Shown piece after piece: positions 8,479 to 16,670 of a DNA stretch of 64,000 bases (position 1 is its first letter; each line of letters opens with the position of its first letter). The notes under the pieces were generated by a model, which saw nothing but the letters and a program-made list of their open reading frames with translations, had not been told where the DNA came from and searched no databases. Source of the DNA: Paeniglutamicibacter sulfureus (GTDB taxonomy: Bacteria; Actinomycetota; Actinomycetes; Actinomycetales; Micrococcaceae); contig NZ_BAAAWO010000001.1 in assembly GCF_039535115.1 (NCBI RefSeq), positions 2,790,001 to 2,854,000 of the forward strand. The letters run 5' to 3'. The position numbers and the translations under genes are program-made.

Positions 8479-9714
8479 TCAGTTCTTCTCCTTGACGCCG
8501 AGCGAGTCGATGTCCTGGATGCTCAGGCCGGCCAGGTCGCGCAGGACTTCGTGGGTGTGTTCGCCAAGCTCCGGGCCGACCCAGTTCACGCGTCCCTCGT
8601 GCCCGGGGATCTTGGGGACCACGCCGGGGAAGCGGATCAACTCGGGTTCGTCCTCGATGATGACCTCATGGGTTTGGATCATGTCGCGGGCCAGGTAGTG
8701 CTCGTCCTTGGCGATCGAGGGGGCGTCGTAGACCGGGCCGGCAGGCACCCCGGCGGTGTCCAGCTCGTTGAGCACCTCGGCCAGCGGCATCGAGGACGTC
8801 CAGGCGGCGATGGCTCCGTTGAGTTCCTCTTCGCGCGCCCCGCGGCCCTCGGTGGTCAGCAGGGTGTCGTCGGCGGCAAGGTCGTCGCGTCCGATCGCCT
8901 TCATGAGGCGGATGAACACGGAGTTGGAATTGCCGCCGATCACGACCTCCAGGTCGTCCCCGCACGGGTAGGAACCGGTGGGCACGACGCCCGGCAACGC
9001 GCCTCCGGTGCGCTTGCGGACCATGCCGTAGGCGTCGTAGTCCGGGACCAGGGACTCGAGCAGGGAGAAGACGCCCTCGTAGAGCGCCACGTCGACGATC
9101 TGCGGGCCCTCGCTTTTCACGCCCTGGGCCTTTTGGAACATCAACATCAGCGCGCCGATGACGCCGTAGAGACCCGAGACGGTGTCCCCGACGCTGGCTG
9201 CCGCGCGGCCCGCCGGGCGGTCCGGTTCGCCGGTGATGTAGCGCAGGCCGGCGAAGGACTCGGCTGAGCTGCCGAACCCGGCACGGTTCTTGTACGGGCC
9301 GGTCTGTCCGTAGCCGGAGATGCGGACCATGACCAGGTTGGGGTTCGCGGCGTGCAGCTCCTCGGGACCCAGTCCCCACTTTTCCAGCGTCCCCGGGCGG
9401 AAGTTCTCGATGACCACGTCGGTCTTGGCCACGATCAGCAGGACGGCCTCGCGGCCCAGCTCGCTGCGCAGGTCCAGCGCGACGGATTTCTTGTTTCGCC
9501 CCATGGTCCGGAAAAGCATCGAGGTGGTGCCGCGGGTCTTGCGCCAGTCGCGCAGCTCGTCGCCGCCCTCGGGCTTCTCGATCTTGATGACTTCGGCCCC
9601 GAAGTCACCGAAGAGCCGTGCAGCGAACGGGGCGGCAATGAAGCTTCCCAGTTCCAGCACGCGGATTCCCTCGAGCGGCAGCGTACTGCCCGGGAGGTGG
9701 AGATTTTCAGTCAT
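8479..9714 (-). CDS. Class III CoA-transferase (CaiB/BaiF family)
   Basis: Transfers CoA between carboxylic acids through an aspartyl-CoA intermediate. The 411-residue length fits the family. The opening LEGIRVLELGSFIAAPFAAR and the FGAEVIKIEKPEGGDELR segment are typical, and Asp177 in ASVGDTVSGLYG fits the nucleophile position. The ATG at 9714 has GGAAAGGG upstream. It is first in an operon with an HMG-CoA-lyase-type enzyme and a hydroxycarboxylate transporter, and divergent from an IclR gene. Human SUGCT, a relative, activates glutarate and hydroxymethylglutarate with succinyl-CoA. A similar acceptor is plausible here but unproven. Confidence 0.88.
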   Translation of the reverse strand: MTENLHLPGSTLPLEGIRVLELGSFIAAPFAARLFGDFGAEVIKIEKPEGGDELRDWRKTRGTTSMLFRTMGRNKKSVALDLRSELGREAVLLIVAKTDVVIENFRPGTLEKWGLGPEELHAANPNLVMVRISGYGQTGPYKNRAGFGSSAESFAGLRYITGEPDRPAGRAAASVGDTVSGLYGVIGALMLMFQKAQGVKSEGPQIVDVALYEGVFSLLESLVPDYDAYGMVRKRTGGALPGVVPTGSYPCGDDLEVVIGGNSNSVFIRLMKAIGRDDLAADDTLLTTEGRGAREEELNGAIAAWTSSMPLAEVLNELDTAGVPAGPVYDAPSIAKDEHYLARDMIQTHEVIIEDEPELIRFPGVVPKIPGHEGRVNWVGPELGEHTHEVLRDLAGLSIQDIDSLGVKEKN

Positions 9715-9747
9715 GGTCTTCGCCCTTTCCTAGGTGACTGCATCGAA

Positions 9748-9768
9748 ATTTCCCACACAATGGGATAT
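9748..9768. promoter_or_regulatory. Candidate operator before the CoA-transferase operon
   Basis: The inverted repeat TCCCA (9751-9755) / TGGGA (9761-9765) with a 5-nt centre extends to 8-bp arms with one mismatch. It lies 34 bp upstream of the CoA-transferase start and is a plausible site for the divergent IclR protein. Confidence 0.35.
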
Positions 9769-9894
9769 GATTCCCTGCAGGCAGGAAGACAGTAGCAAGT
9801 GATTCAGGACACAGCAAGAGGCGTTGCGGCTAAAGCTTCGCATCCAGCGCCCCTGACCGCGGTCCTTGGGCGCGGAACCCGACATCACGGGCTG

Positions 9895-9913
9895 TTTTCT
9901 TGATTCATGAAAA
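9895..9913. promoter_or_regulatory. Candidate operator before the IclR gene
   Basis: TTTTC (9895-9899) and GAAAA (9909-9913) flank TTGATTCAT. The whole is a 19-bp dyad with one mismatched pair around the central base. It lies about 57 bp before the IclR ATG in the divergent promoter region. Confidence 0.35.
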
Positions 9914-9970
9914 ATTGCGTCACAACCCACGGGCGGCAGACACGCTCGCCCACACCATGAGGAGACAGTC

Positions 9971-10627
9971 ATGGCCGAGTCGGCAGCCACCAGCAACCGC
10001 ATGCTCGAACGAGTCGCCATGGTCCTTGATGCGGTGGATGGTTCGTCGGCCTCGGCCAGCGAACTGGCACGGCGCACCGGCCTGTCGGTGTCGACGGTCC
10101 ACCGCTTGGCGCTGTCGATGGTGGAGTACGGGTTCCTGCGCCGGATCGATGACGGCGACTTCAAGCTGGGCCACCGCTTCGTGCGCACCGCGTTGGAATC
10201 GATTGCCGCCCCGGTACTCACCGAGCTGCGCAATGCCACCGGAGAGACCGCCCAATTGTGGATTCGCCGGGGAGAACGGCGCATCTGCCGGGTGACGATG
10301 GACAGCCAACACGAGCTCAAGGCCACGCTCCCGGCGGGCTCCGTGCTGGAACTGCCCAACGGGTCGAGCGGACGACTGCTCTCCCGCGATCCCGAGGCCC
10401 TCGATTCCGTGGAGCAACACGGATGGGTTGAATCGGTGGGCCGGCGAACCCCGGGCCTGGGCTCGGTCAGCGCACCGGTGATGCTGCGCGACCAGATGAT
10501 CGCCACGCTCTGCCTGGCCATGCCGCTGATCCGGGTTGAGACCTCCCCCGGCCTGGACTTCGGGGAGAAGGTCGTCCGCGCGGCGCGGCTGATCGGCACC
10601 GAACTGGAAATGGGCAAGCAACTCTAG
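9971..10627 (+). CDS. IclR-family transcriptional regulator
   Basis: Regulator of 218 residues, shorter than the usual 250 or so. The winged helix spans about residues 8-65 (MLERVAMVLDAVDG; LSVSTVHRLALSMVEYGFL). The effector domain follows (ETAQLWIRRGERRICRVTMDS; GLGSVSAPVMLRDQMIATLCLAMP). GAGGAG lies 6 nt before the ATG. It is divergent from the CoA-transferase/lyase/transporter operon and most likely controls it. The short effector domain lacks part of the central helical region seen in longer relatives. Confidence 0.87.
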   Translation: MAESAATSNRMLERVAMVLDAVDGSSASASELARRTGLSVSTVHRLALSMVEYGFLRRIDDGDFKLGHRFVRTALESIAAPVLTELRNATGETAQLWIRRGERRICRVTMDSQHELKATLPAGSVLELPNGSSGRLLSRDPEALDSVEQHGWVESVGRRTPGLGSVSAPVMLRDQMIATLCLAMPLIRVETSPGLDFGEKVVRAARLIGTELEMGKQL

Positions 10628-10643
10628 GGATGCCTCCCCGGGC

Positions 10644-12962
10644 TCAGAGGCCCCAGGCCCGCGCGTTCGCCAATGCCTGCTCCACGTCGGAGGCTTCCAG
10701 TTTCCGATACAGGCTGCGCATCTGGGACTTGACCGTGTTTTCGGACCGGTAGTCCGCCTCGGCGATCTGACGGCGGGTCATTCCCGCACGCAACTGCCTC
10801 AAGACCTCCTGCTCCCGCACTGTCAGCACCGGCCGCCTGGGCAACGGCGTGGGCGCAAGATCCAGCGCGTACCCCAGCCGCTGGAGCTCTTCGGGATCAA
10901 GCTCCAGGTGCCGGCCCACCTCGGACCACCCGGGGACCATGCCCAGAATCGCGAGTTCGTAGAGGACCCCCGAGTCCCGATGCTGCTGCTTCACTCGCTG
11001 CAATGTCGCCGGAGTCGGGCCCCGGGGGTTCCTGGCGGCGATATCCAAATACAGCACCAGGTTTCCCCGCCGGCGCATGCCCCCGGTGAGCGGAACTTCC
11101 TGAAGGGCGGCCAGGGCTGCGTCGGGATTCCCGCCCAGCAGGTGCCCGAGCGCCACCAGCAGGGGGTCCCTGTTTTCGATCCCGGTTCCAGGGCGCACGC
11201 CGCCGCGCTCCAGGATCTCGGCCAGCAGCAGCGTGTCGTCGAACAACCGCCGCGCCAGGGGCGCGGCCGCCGCGTAGCGACGCTCTTGGCGCAGGGAGGA
11301 GATCAAGTCCCGCGCAGCATCGAAGATGCCGGCATTGAGTTTCTGCAGCGCCAGCAGCTGGACATGTACGGGCCAGAATTCGTCGTTGTCCACGACGGAC
11401 GGCAGGGCGCCCATCTCCACATCGAAGCCGGCGTAGTCGAGCCGGGCCAGGGCCATGAACGCACGGGCCATTGCGGCCGTGCGCTCCACCATCACCTTTC
11501 CCCACCCGACTTCGCCGATGGAGGCATCGTGCTTGGCCAGCCAGCGCATGGCAGAGCCACTGTCCCCTTCCAGCACATCGAGCAGCGCCATCTTTCCTGC
11601 CACGTCGGCCAGCAGGAAGGCCTTGCCGGAGACCTGCGCCCAGTGGAAGCCCTGCTCATAGGCCTGGCGGGCCTCGGCATCGCGGCCGGCCAGCTGCAGG
11701 GTAATCCCGGCCTGGAGATCAACCATCGACACCAGGGCCGGGTTGAGCCTTTGGGCGTCAAGCGCACGGTGCAGCGCCTCGCGGAGGCGATGGGCGGCGG
11801 CCGCCGCTTCCGGGTAAAAGCCTGACTGCCGCAGGTGGAGCATTTCCAGAATGCCTACCGTCAGCGCGTGTGTGTTTGGCTTGGCGTAGAGTCGCACCGT
11901 GTCACGATGCAGGCGCTGGGCCGTTTGGTTGGTGGCGTAGTCGGGTTCGAACCCCGGCAGCTGCAGCGCAAGTCCGTCCCGGTCCGCCTGGCCCAGCATC
12001 CGCAGGCCGATGCGCATGTATTCGGTCTGGTTCGCAATGAACCGCGGGATCTTGGCCGCGATCACGCCCAACTGCTTGGGGTTGCGCATGAGGATGTCCA
12101 CCCAGTTCTCCAGCAGCATGTTCAGCAGCGCCTGCCAGCTGCGGCGCGCCACCGCCGACTCCACCGCTGCGCCTACCCCGCGGGTTGCGGCCATCGCGTT
12201 GACGGCGGCCTGTTCCAGCACGACGGTGGACTCGCGGCCACGCTGTCCAACCCGTTCCACCAACACCTTGCGTACCATCGCCGGCATCATCCAACCGCCT
12301 CGCCCGTCGGCTTGCACCAGGCCCGCCTCGACGAGTTCATCCAGGGTGTGGACCACAGGGGAAAATTCACCGTAGAAGGCCTCGACGGTGCGCCTGTCGT
12401 ATGCGGGCAGGAACGCCGCCTCCGACAACGCCCCGTCTGGATCGCGGCTGGCCAGCCAGATGACCAGGCCGCTGCGGATGATCTGCTGGGCGCGCGGGCG
12501 CGCCTGCGGATCCGCTGCAAGGGCCCGCGTCGCCGCGAGCCACCCTCCGGACAATTCGTGGATGAGACGGGCCTCGTCCCGCTCGGCCGCCGTGCCCGGG
12601 CCGACAAGCTGCGCCGTCTCGCTGGCGTCCAGCAACAGGTCGCGGTGTTTTGCCACGAGGCACGGGGTCCGCGAGGAGAGGTCCCAGAGGGAGGCGGTCG
12701 GCGCCAGGATGACGGCCACGTGCAATGTGGCATCCGCACGGAGCCGTTGAACCAGCAGGTCCACTTCGGTTGCCTCGTCGATGTCCCCGCCGGACCAATC
12801 GAGAACTTCCCCTACCTTGTTCCCGATCCACGAGCGCGCAAAACTTTCGCGGCCGGTTCCGGCCGCGGCGCGGATGAACAGCAACCTGCACGTTCCGTCG
12901 TCCCAGGCAAGGAACCTCGCCAAGGCAGGATGAATCGTCTGTCGACCGGATGCGGCCCCCAT
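10644..12962 (-). CDS. LuxR-family regulator of MalT/STAND-like architecture
   Basis: Regulator of 772 residues. The C-terminal 65 residues form a LuxR helix-turn-helix (LTVREQEVLRQLRAGMTRRQIAEADY, NTVKSQMRSLYRKL). The N-terminal 260 or so resemble the ATPase part of MalT-type proteins, including the SGGWLAATRALA segment. The middle is helical and repeat-like, as in MalT TPR-type domains. The Walker A position reads AAAGTGRES (residues 32-40), with Arg replacing the usual Lys, so ATP binding may be weakened or lost. AAGGGG precedes the ATG at 12962. GATGAGG direct repeats upstream may be its own binding sites. Targets are unknown; the divergent SulP gene is one candidate. Confidence 0.85.
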   Translation of the reverse strand: MGAASGRQTIHPALARFLAWDDGTCRLLFIRAAAGTGRESFARSWIGNKVGEVLDWSGGDIDEATEVDLLVQRLRADATLHVAVILAPTASLWDLSSRTPCLVAKHRDLLLDASETAQLVGPGTAAERDEARLIHELSGGWLAATRALAADPQARPRAQQIIRSGLVIWLASRDPDGALSEAAFLPAYDRRTVEAFYGEFSPVVHTLDELVEAGLVQADGRGGWMMPAMVRKVLVERVGQRGRESTVVLEQAAVNAMAATRGVGAAVESAVARRSWQALLNMLLENWVDILMRNPKQLGVIAAKIPRFIANQTEYMRIGLRMLGQADRDGLALQLPGFEPDYATNQTAQRLHRDTVRLYAKPNTHALTVGILEMLHLRQSGFYPEAAAAAHRLREALHRALDAQRLNPALVSMVDLQAGITLQLAGRDAEARQAYEQGFHWAQVSGKAFLLADVAGKMALLDVLEGDSGSAMRWLAKHDASIGEVGWGKVMVERTAAMARAFMALARLDYAGFDVEMGALPSVVDNDEFWPVHVQLLALQKLNAGIFDAARDLISSLRQERRYAAAAPLARRLFDDTLLLAEILERGGVRPGTGIENRDPLLVALGHLLGGNPDAALAALQEVPLTGGMRRRGNLVLYLDIAARNPRGPTPATLQRVKQQHRDSGVLYELAILGMVPGWSEVGRHLELDPEELQRLGYALDLAPTPLPRRPVLTVREQEVLRQLRAGMTRRQIAEADYRSENTVKSQMRSLYRKLEASDVEQALANARAWGL

Positions 12963-13398
12963 GCCACCCCTTTCCCCCCCTATGCACTCGTTGCACGTTC
13001 ACCGGTGCGCCGAGGTGGCACCTCCGGCTGTTCCTCAGGGATCCCGCCAGTGCCACATGGCGACGGGTCTCTTGTTACCTCATCTGTTACCTCATCCTAA
13101 ACGCCATTTCCCCGTTTTGACCCTCTGTGGCAGCACCTGGACGCCGCCCCCCGATGGGCCGGGAAGCCGGCAGCAATTCACTGCGGCGGTTTTCGGCTCC
13201 TTCGGCGCGCGGCAGTTTCGCCAAGCTTCGGAATGTCCTCTCGGACACATTGGCCACCCGCGGTGCCCCCGACTCCCCTAGAATTGGGCTGAATCCCCTG
13301 TTTTCGCCGCTTGTGCGACACCCTGCCCCTTAGTTGCGCCGGTGGGTCCCACCGAAGCCGGCGCCCCCGCAAGCCCATTCTTCCGAACGGACCCCCGC
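12963..13398. other. Divergent intergenic region between LuxR and SulP genes
   Basis: No gene is supported here. The only clear structure is the 12-bp tandem repeat at 13073-13096. The SulP leader end is uncertain because that gene's start lacks a clear ribosome site. Confidence 0.5.
13073..13096. repeat. 12-bp perfect tandem repeat with MalT-box-like cores
   Basis: TGTTACCTCATC occurs twice without a gap. On the minus strand this gives GATGAGG twice, spaced 12 bp, and one copy extends to GGATGAGG. That contains the GGA(T/G)GA core described for MalT boxes. It lies about 110-135 bp upstream of the MalT-like regulator start. Confidence 0.45.
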
Positions 13399-14907
13399 AT
13401 GCCTTCCCTGCCCGCCACCGCAACCGCCGCGCCGACGCCCGTCGAACGCCAGTCGGTGCTTCGCACCCTGCGCTCCCCGAAGCTGCTCGGCGTGGAGGTC
13501 CTCGGCGGGTTGGTGGTAGCGCTCGCGCTGATCCCGGAGGCGATCGCGTTCTCCATCATCGCCGGGGTCGACCCCAGGGTCGGACTGTTTTCGGCTTTCA
13601 CCATGGCGGTGACCATCGCGGTGGTGGGCGGGCGCCCCGCGATGATCTCGGCCGCCACCGGTGCGGTGGCCCTGGTCATCGCACCGCTGGTGGCCAGCCA
13701 CGGCGTGCACTACCTAGTCGCGGCCATCCTGCTGGCAGGCGTGTTCCAGGTGCTACTGGCGGTGTTGGGCGTGGCCAAGTTGATGCGCTTCATCCCCCGC
13801 CAGGTCATGGTCGGGTTCGTGAACGCGTTGGCGATCCTGGTGTTCATCGCCCAGATGCCCGAGCTCATGGGCGTCCCTTGGCTGGTCTACCCGTTGCTGG
13901 GCCTCGCCCTGTTGATCGTCTTTGGGCTGCCGAAGATTACGACGAAGGTCCCGGCCCCGCTGGTGGCGATCGTGGTGCTGACCCTGGTGACTGTCTTCAG
14001 TGCCATTGCGGTTCCCACGGTGGGCGACAAGGGTGAGCTGCCCTCAAGCCTCCCGGAGCTTTTCTTCCCGCAGATCCCGTTGACCTTTGAGACCTTCCAG
14101 GTCATTGCGCCGTACGCTCTGGCGGTGGCATTCGTGGGCCTGCTCGAATCCCTGATGACCGCCAAGCTGGTCGACGACGTGACAGACACCGGCTCCAGCA
14201 AGACCCGCGAGGCCTGGGGCCAGGGCGTGGCCAACCTGGTGACGGGGTTCTTCGGCGGCATGGGCGGTTGCGCCATGATCGGGCAGACCATGATCAATGT
14301 GAAGGCTTCCGGAGCGCGGACCCGCATTTCCACGTTCCTGGCCGGCGTCTTCCTGCTGGTGCTGGTGGTGGTCTTTGGCGACGTGGTTGCACTGATCCCC
14401 ATGGTCGCGCTGGTGGCGGTCATGATCTTCGTGTCGTGGGCGACCTTTGACTGGCATTCCATCCGCCCCTCCACGCTGCGCCGCATGCCCAAGAGCGAAA
14501 CCTCGGTCATGCTCATCACCGTGGTGGCCACGGTTTCCTCCCACAACCTGGCCGTGGGCGTGGGCGCCGGCGTGCTGAGCGCGATGGTGCTCTTCGCCCG
14601 CCGAGTGGCGCACTTTGTCACGGTGACCCGCACCGTGGATGCGGCGGGCGAAACCGCCACCTACACGGTCAACGGCGAGCTCTTCTTTGCCTCGTCCAAC
14701 GACCTTTACACCCAGTTCCAGTACGCGCTGGATCCCGAGAACGTGGTCATCGACATGCACGCCTCGCACCTTTGGGACGTTTCCACGCTGGCGGCACTCG
14801 ACGCCATCACGGCCAAGTACGAGGCCGGCGGTAAGCGCGTGGAGATCGCTGGCTTGAACGAAGCCAGCGCCGCGATGCGCGAACGCTTGGCGGGGCACCT
14901 GGGCTAA
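13399..14907 (+). CDS. SulP-family anion permease with STAS domain
   Basis: Predicted inner-membrane transporter of sulfate, bicarbonate or a dicarboxylate, 502 residues. About 10-12 membrane segments run from residue 25 to 410. They include [22 protein letters not shown], the usual first SulP signature, and [13 protein letters not shown]. The last 80 residues ([38 protein letters not shown]) form a STAS domain. The ATG at 13399 has no good ribosome site. Upstream in-frame codons from 13342 leave room for a longer N-terminus. Substrate is not assignable from sequence. Confidence 0.88.
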   Translation: MPSLPATATAAPTPVERQSVLRTLRSPKLLGVEVLGGLVVALALIPEAIAFSIIAGVDPRVGLFSAFTMAVTIAVVGGRPAMISAATGAVALVIAPLVASHGVHYLVAAILLAGVFQVLLAVLGVAKLMRFIPRQVMVGFVNALAILVFIAQMPELMGVPWLVYPLLGLALLIVFGLPKITTKVPAPLVAIVVLTLVTVFSAIAVPTVGDKGELPSSLPELFFPQIPLTFETFQVIAPYALAVAFVGLLESLMTAKLVDDVTDTGSSKTREAWGQGVANLVTGFFGGMGGCAMIGQTMINVKASGARTRISTFLAGVFLLVLVVVFGDVVALIPMVALVAVMIFVSWATFDWHSIRPSTLRRMPKSETSVMLITVVATVSSHNLAVGVGAGVLSAMVLFARRVAHFVTVTRTVDAAGETATYTVNGELFFASSNDLYTQFQYALDPENVVIDMHASHLWDVSTLAALDAITAKYEAGGKRVEIAGLNEASAAMRERLAGHLG

Positions 14908-15119
14908 CGCTTCGGCGCCCTTGGGACCTTGGCACGGTCCTGCTTCGGCCCCGCCCCGCACGTTTAGACCCGGCCGCGCCGGCACGGAACCCGCGCGCCC
15001 GCTGCCTTCCCGCCCGGATGGCTCCTACGACGCGGCCCGCGTAGTGCGGGTTGGTTCCGGTCCAGGCCGAATGCATGTCAATGGTTTTGCGATATGGGCG
15101 GTGCTGGCATGCTAATGGT

Positions 15120-15938
15120 GTGAGAACGATCCTGACTGAACCACCCCGTACCGCGCTCAGCTGGAAACTCTTGCCGGCATTGTTGCTCTCGGCGTCCGGA
15201 GTTCTGCTTTTTGGGGTCGGCAATGACCCGGTCGGTTACGGCCTACTCGCCCTGGCCCTGATCACGGCCGCGATCATCGACCCCGCGCTCGCGCGCCACT
15301 TGGCGCTCATTGCGGTGGGACTGGTGATCATCAGCTTGGTCCCGTTGAATGCTGATTTGAGCATCCAGCACATGGTCCTCATGGGTGGTGCACTCGGGTT
15401 GGCCGTGCTGGTTCCATGGCTGACCTCACGTTTTGCCTACCGTGAAGAGATCATCAAATTTCCGGTGAACACCGGCCGCAAATGGCCATTGGCCGCCAAG
15501 CTGTACCTGATCGGTGTTGTAGCACTTGGCTACCTCATTTTGCCGGTGTACCTGATCAGCACAGGGGTCTACCAAAACTGGCCGGATGCATCGGATCCCA
15601 TCATCTTTTGGCGGCTCTTCTTGGGCGTGAATGCTGTTGGCATTTGGGATGAGCTGTTCTTTATCTGCACCACCTTCACGCTGCTGCGGCGACACTTTCC
15701 GGACTGGCTCGCCAACGTCCTGCAGGCGGTGATCTTCTCGTCTTTTCTCTGGGAGATCGGCTACCAGGCCTGGGGTCCGCTGTTGACCTTTCCCTTCGCG
15801 CTGTTGCAGGGCTACACCTTCAAGCTGACGAAGTCGCTGACCTACGTCGTCTCAGTGCACCTAATCTTCGACTTCGTTTTGTTCCTCGTATTGGTGCACG
15901 CGCACAACCGCGATTGGTTGGCGGTTTTCTTGTACTGA
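15120..15938 (+). CDS. CPBP-like membrane protein with altered active-site motifs
   Basis: Hydrophobic protein of about 272 residues with roughly eight membrane segments. GIWDELFFICTTFTLLRR stands where CPBP/Abi proteases have EExxxR, and HLIFDF resembles their third motif (HxxxN/D). The middle motif FxxxH is not obvious. It is therefore a divergent or inactive relative, perhaps an uncharacterised subfamily. The GTG at 15120 begins a plausible N-terminus without a ribosome site; a longer form from 15051 is possible. It stands alone, with no functional link to neighbours seen. Confidence 0.65.
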   Translation: MRTILTEPPRTALSWKLLPALLLSASGVLLFGVGNDPVGYGLLALALITAAIIDPALARHLALIAVGLVIISLVPLNADLSIQHMVLMGGALGLAVLVPWLTSRFAYREEIIKFPVNTGRKWPLAAKLYLIGVVALGYLILPVYLISTGVYQNWPDASDPIIFWRLFLGVNAVGIWDELFFICTTFTLLRRHFPDWLANVLQAVIFSSFLWEIGYQAWGPLLTFPFALLQGYTFKLTKSLTYVVSVHLIFDFVLFLVLVHAHNRDWLAVFLY

Positions 15939-16670
15939 GCCCCGACTGTCCGGTTCGGTGGACGAGTTCCCCCGAGGATGGTCCCGCATCAACACCTGTT
16001 CGAAATCGGGACGGTTCGGCAATGATGGCCATGGTCCGGCTACGGGTGCAGCCCGGCAAACGCCAATGGGTTGAACCGTTGCTGAAGCATGCGGTGTCTT
16101 GACGATCAGGCGGGCAGGCCACCTCCGGCTCCAGACCAGACTCCGCCGATCCAGCGCCCACAGGTAGCGTGAGAGGGTGTTGTGGAAAGTAGCGATGGCT
16201 GCGAAAATCGCAGTCATGATCGGCACGTCAAACACGGGCGCTCGCCAATTGCCTCGCCAGGTTCCCGACATGGACCATCACGGTGCCGGACTGCTCTTGG
16301 GCCGCTGTCTTGATTTGCTGCGATCCAGCCGAGTTGATAACCAGGAACGATGTCAGGCCTTAGTCGACTGCCATCAAGATCACAGAGAAACCGATGGCGC
16401 GGGAATGTTTACAGCCCGACACGGCGTGGACATCTTGTCGCGATAGCCCCGGAAGCGTCGCCACACCCAGTGGGCACCGCCCGCTACCGCGAACAGCGCC
16501 GCGATTGGAAACAAGCGCGCGGCGCGGTGTTCCCGACCTTGCCCACACCCTCGGAAATGCCGGCCGGGCAAACCGCCCGAAAAGCCTTCCACATCCACAC
16601 CCCGACGCCGCACGGCCGGAGCAGCGATCCACCCCCTCTATATTCACCACAGACAGCGAGGACCAGGAAA
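15939..16670. other. Gene-poor stretch with permease remnant and aldehyde dehydrogenase leader
   Basis: No intact gene is visible. The minus strand from about 16070 to 16425 carries the decayed amino-acid permease (separate entry). The last 40 bases hold the ribosome site of the downstream aldehyde dehydrogenase. Confidence 0.6.
16070..16425 (-). pseudogene. Remnant of an APC-superfamily amino-acid/amine permease
   Basis: Pieces of a permease can be read in two frames. Upstream, SRAIGFSVILMAV is followed by an in-frame TAA (16360-16362) and then GLTSFLVINSAG in the same frame. Near 16230 the frame shifts and continues as VFDVPIMTAIFAA, FHNTLSRYLWAL and KTPHASATVQ. The FHNxxxRYLWAL segment is the sixth-to-seventh-helix region of APC permeases. 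Both ends are missing. It is 250 bp from an aldehyde dehydrogenase of the amine-catabolic type, so a transport partner may have been lost. Confidence 0.7.
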
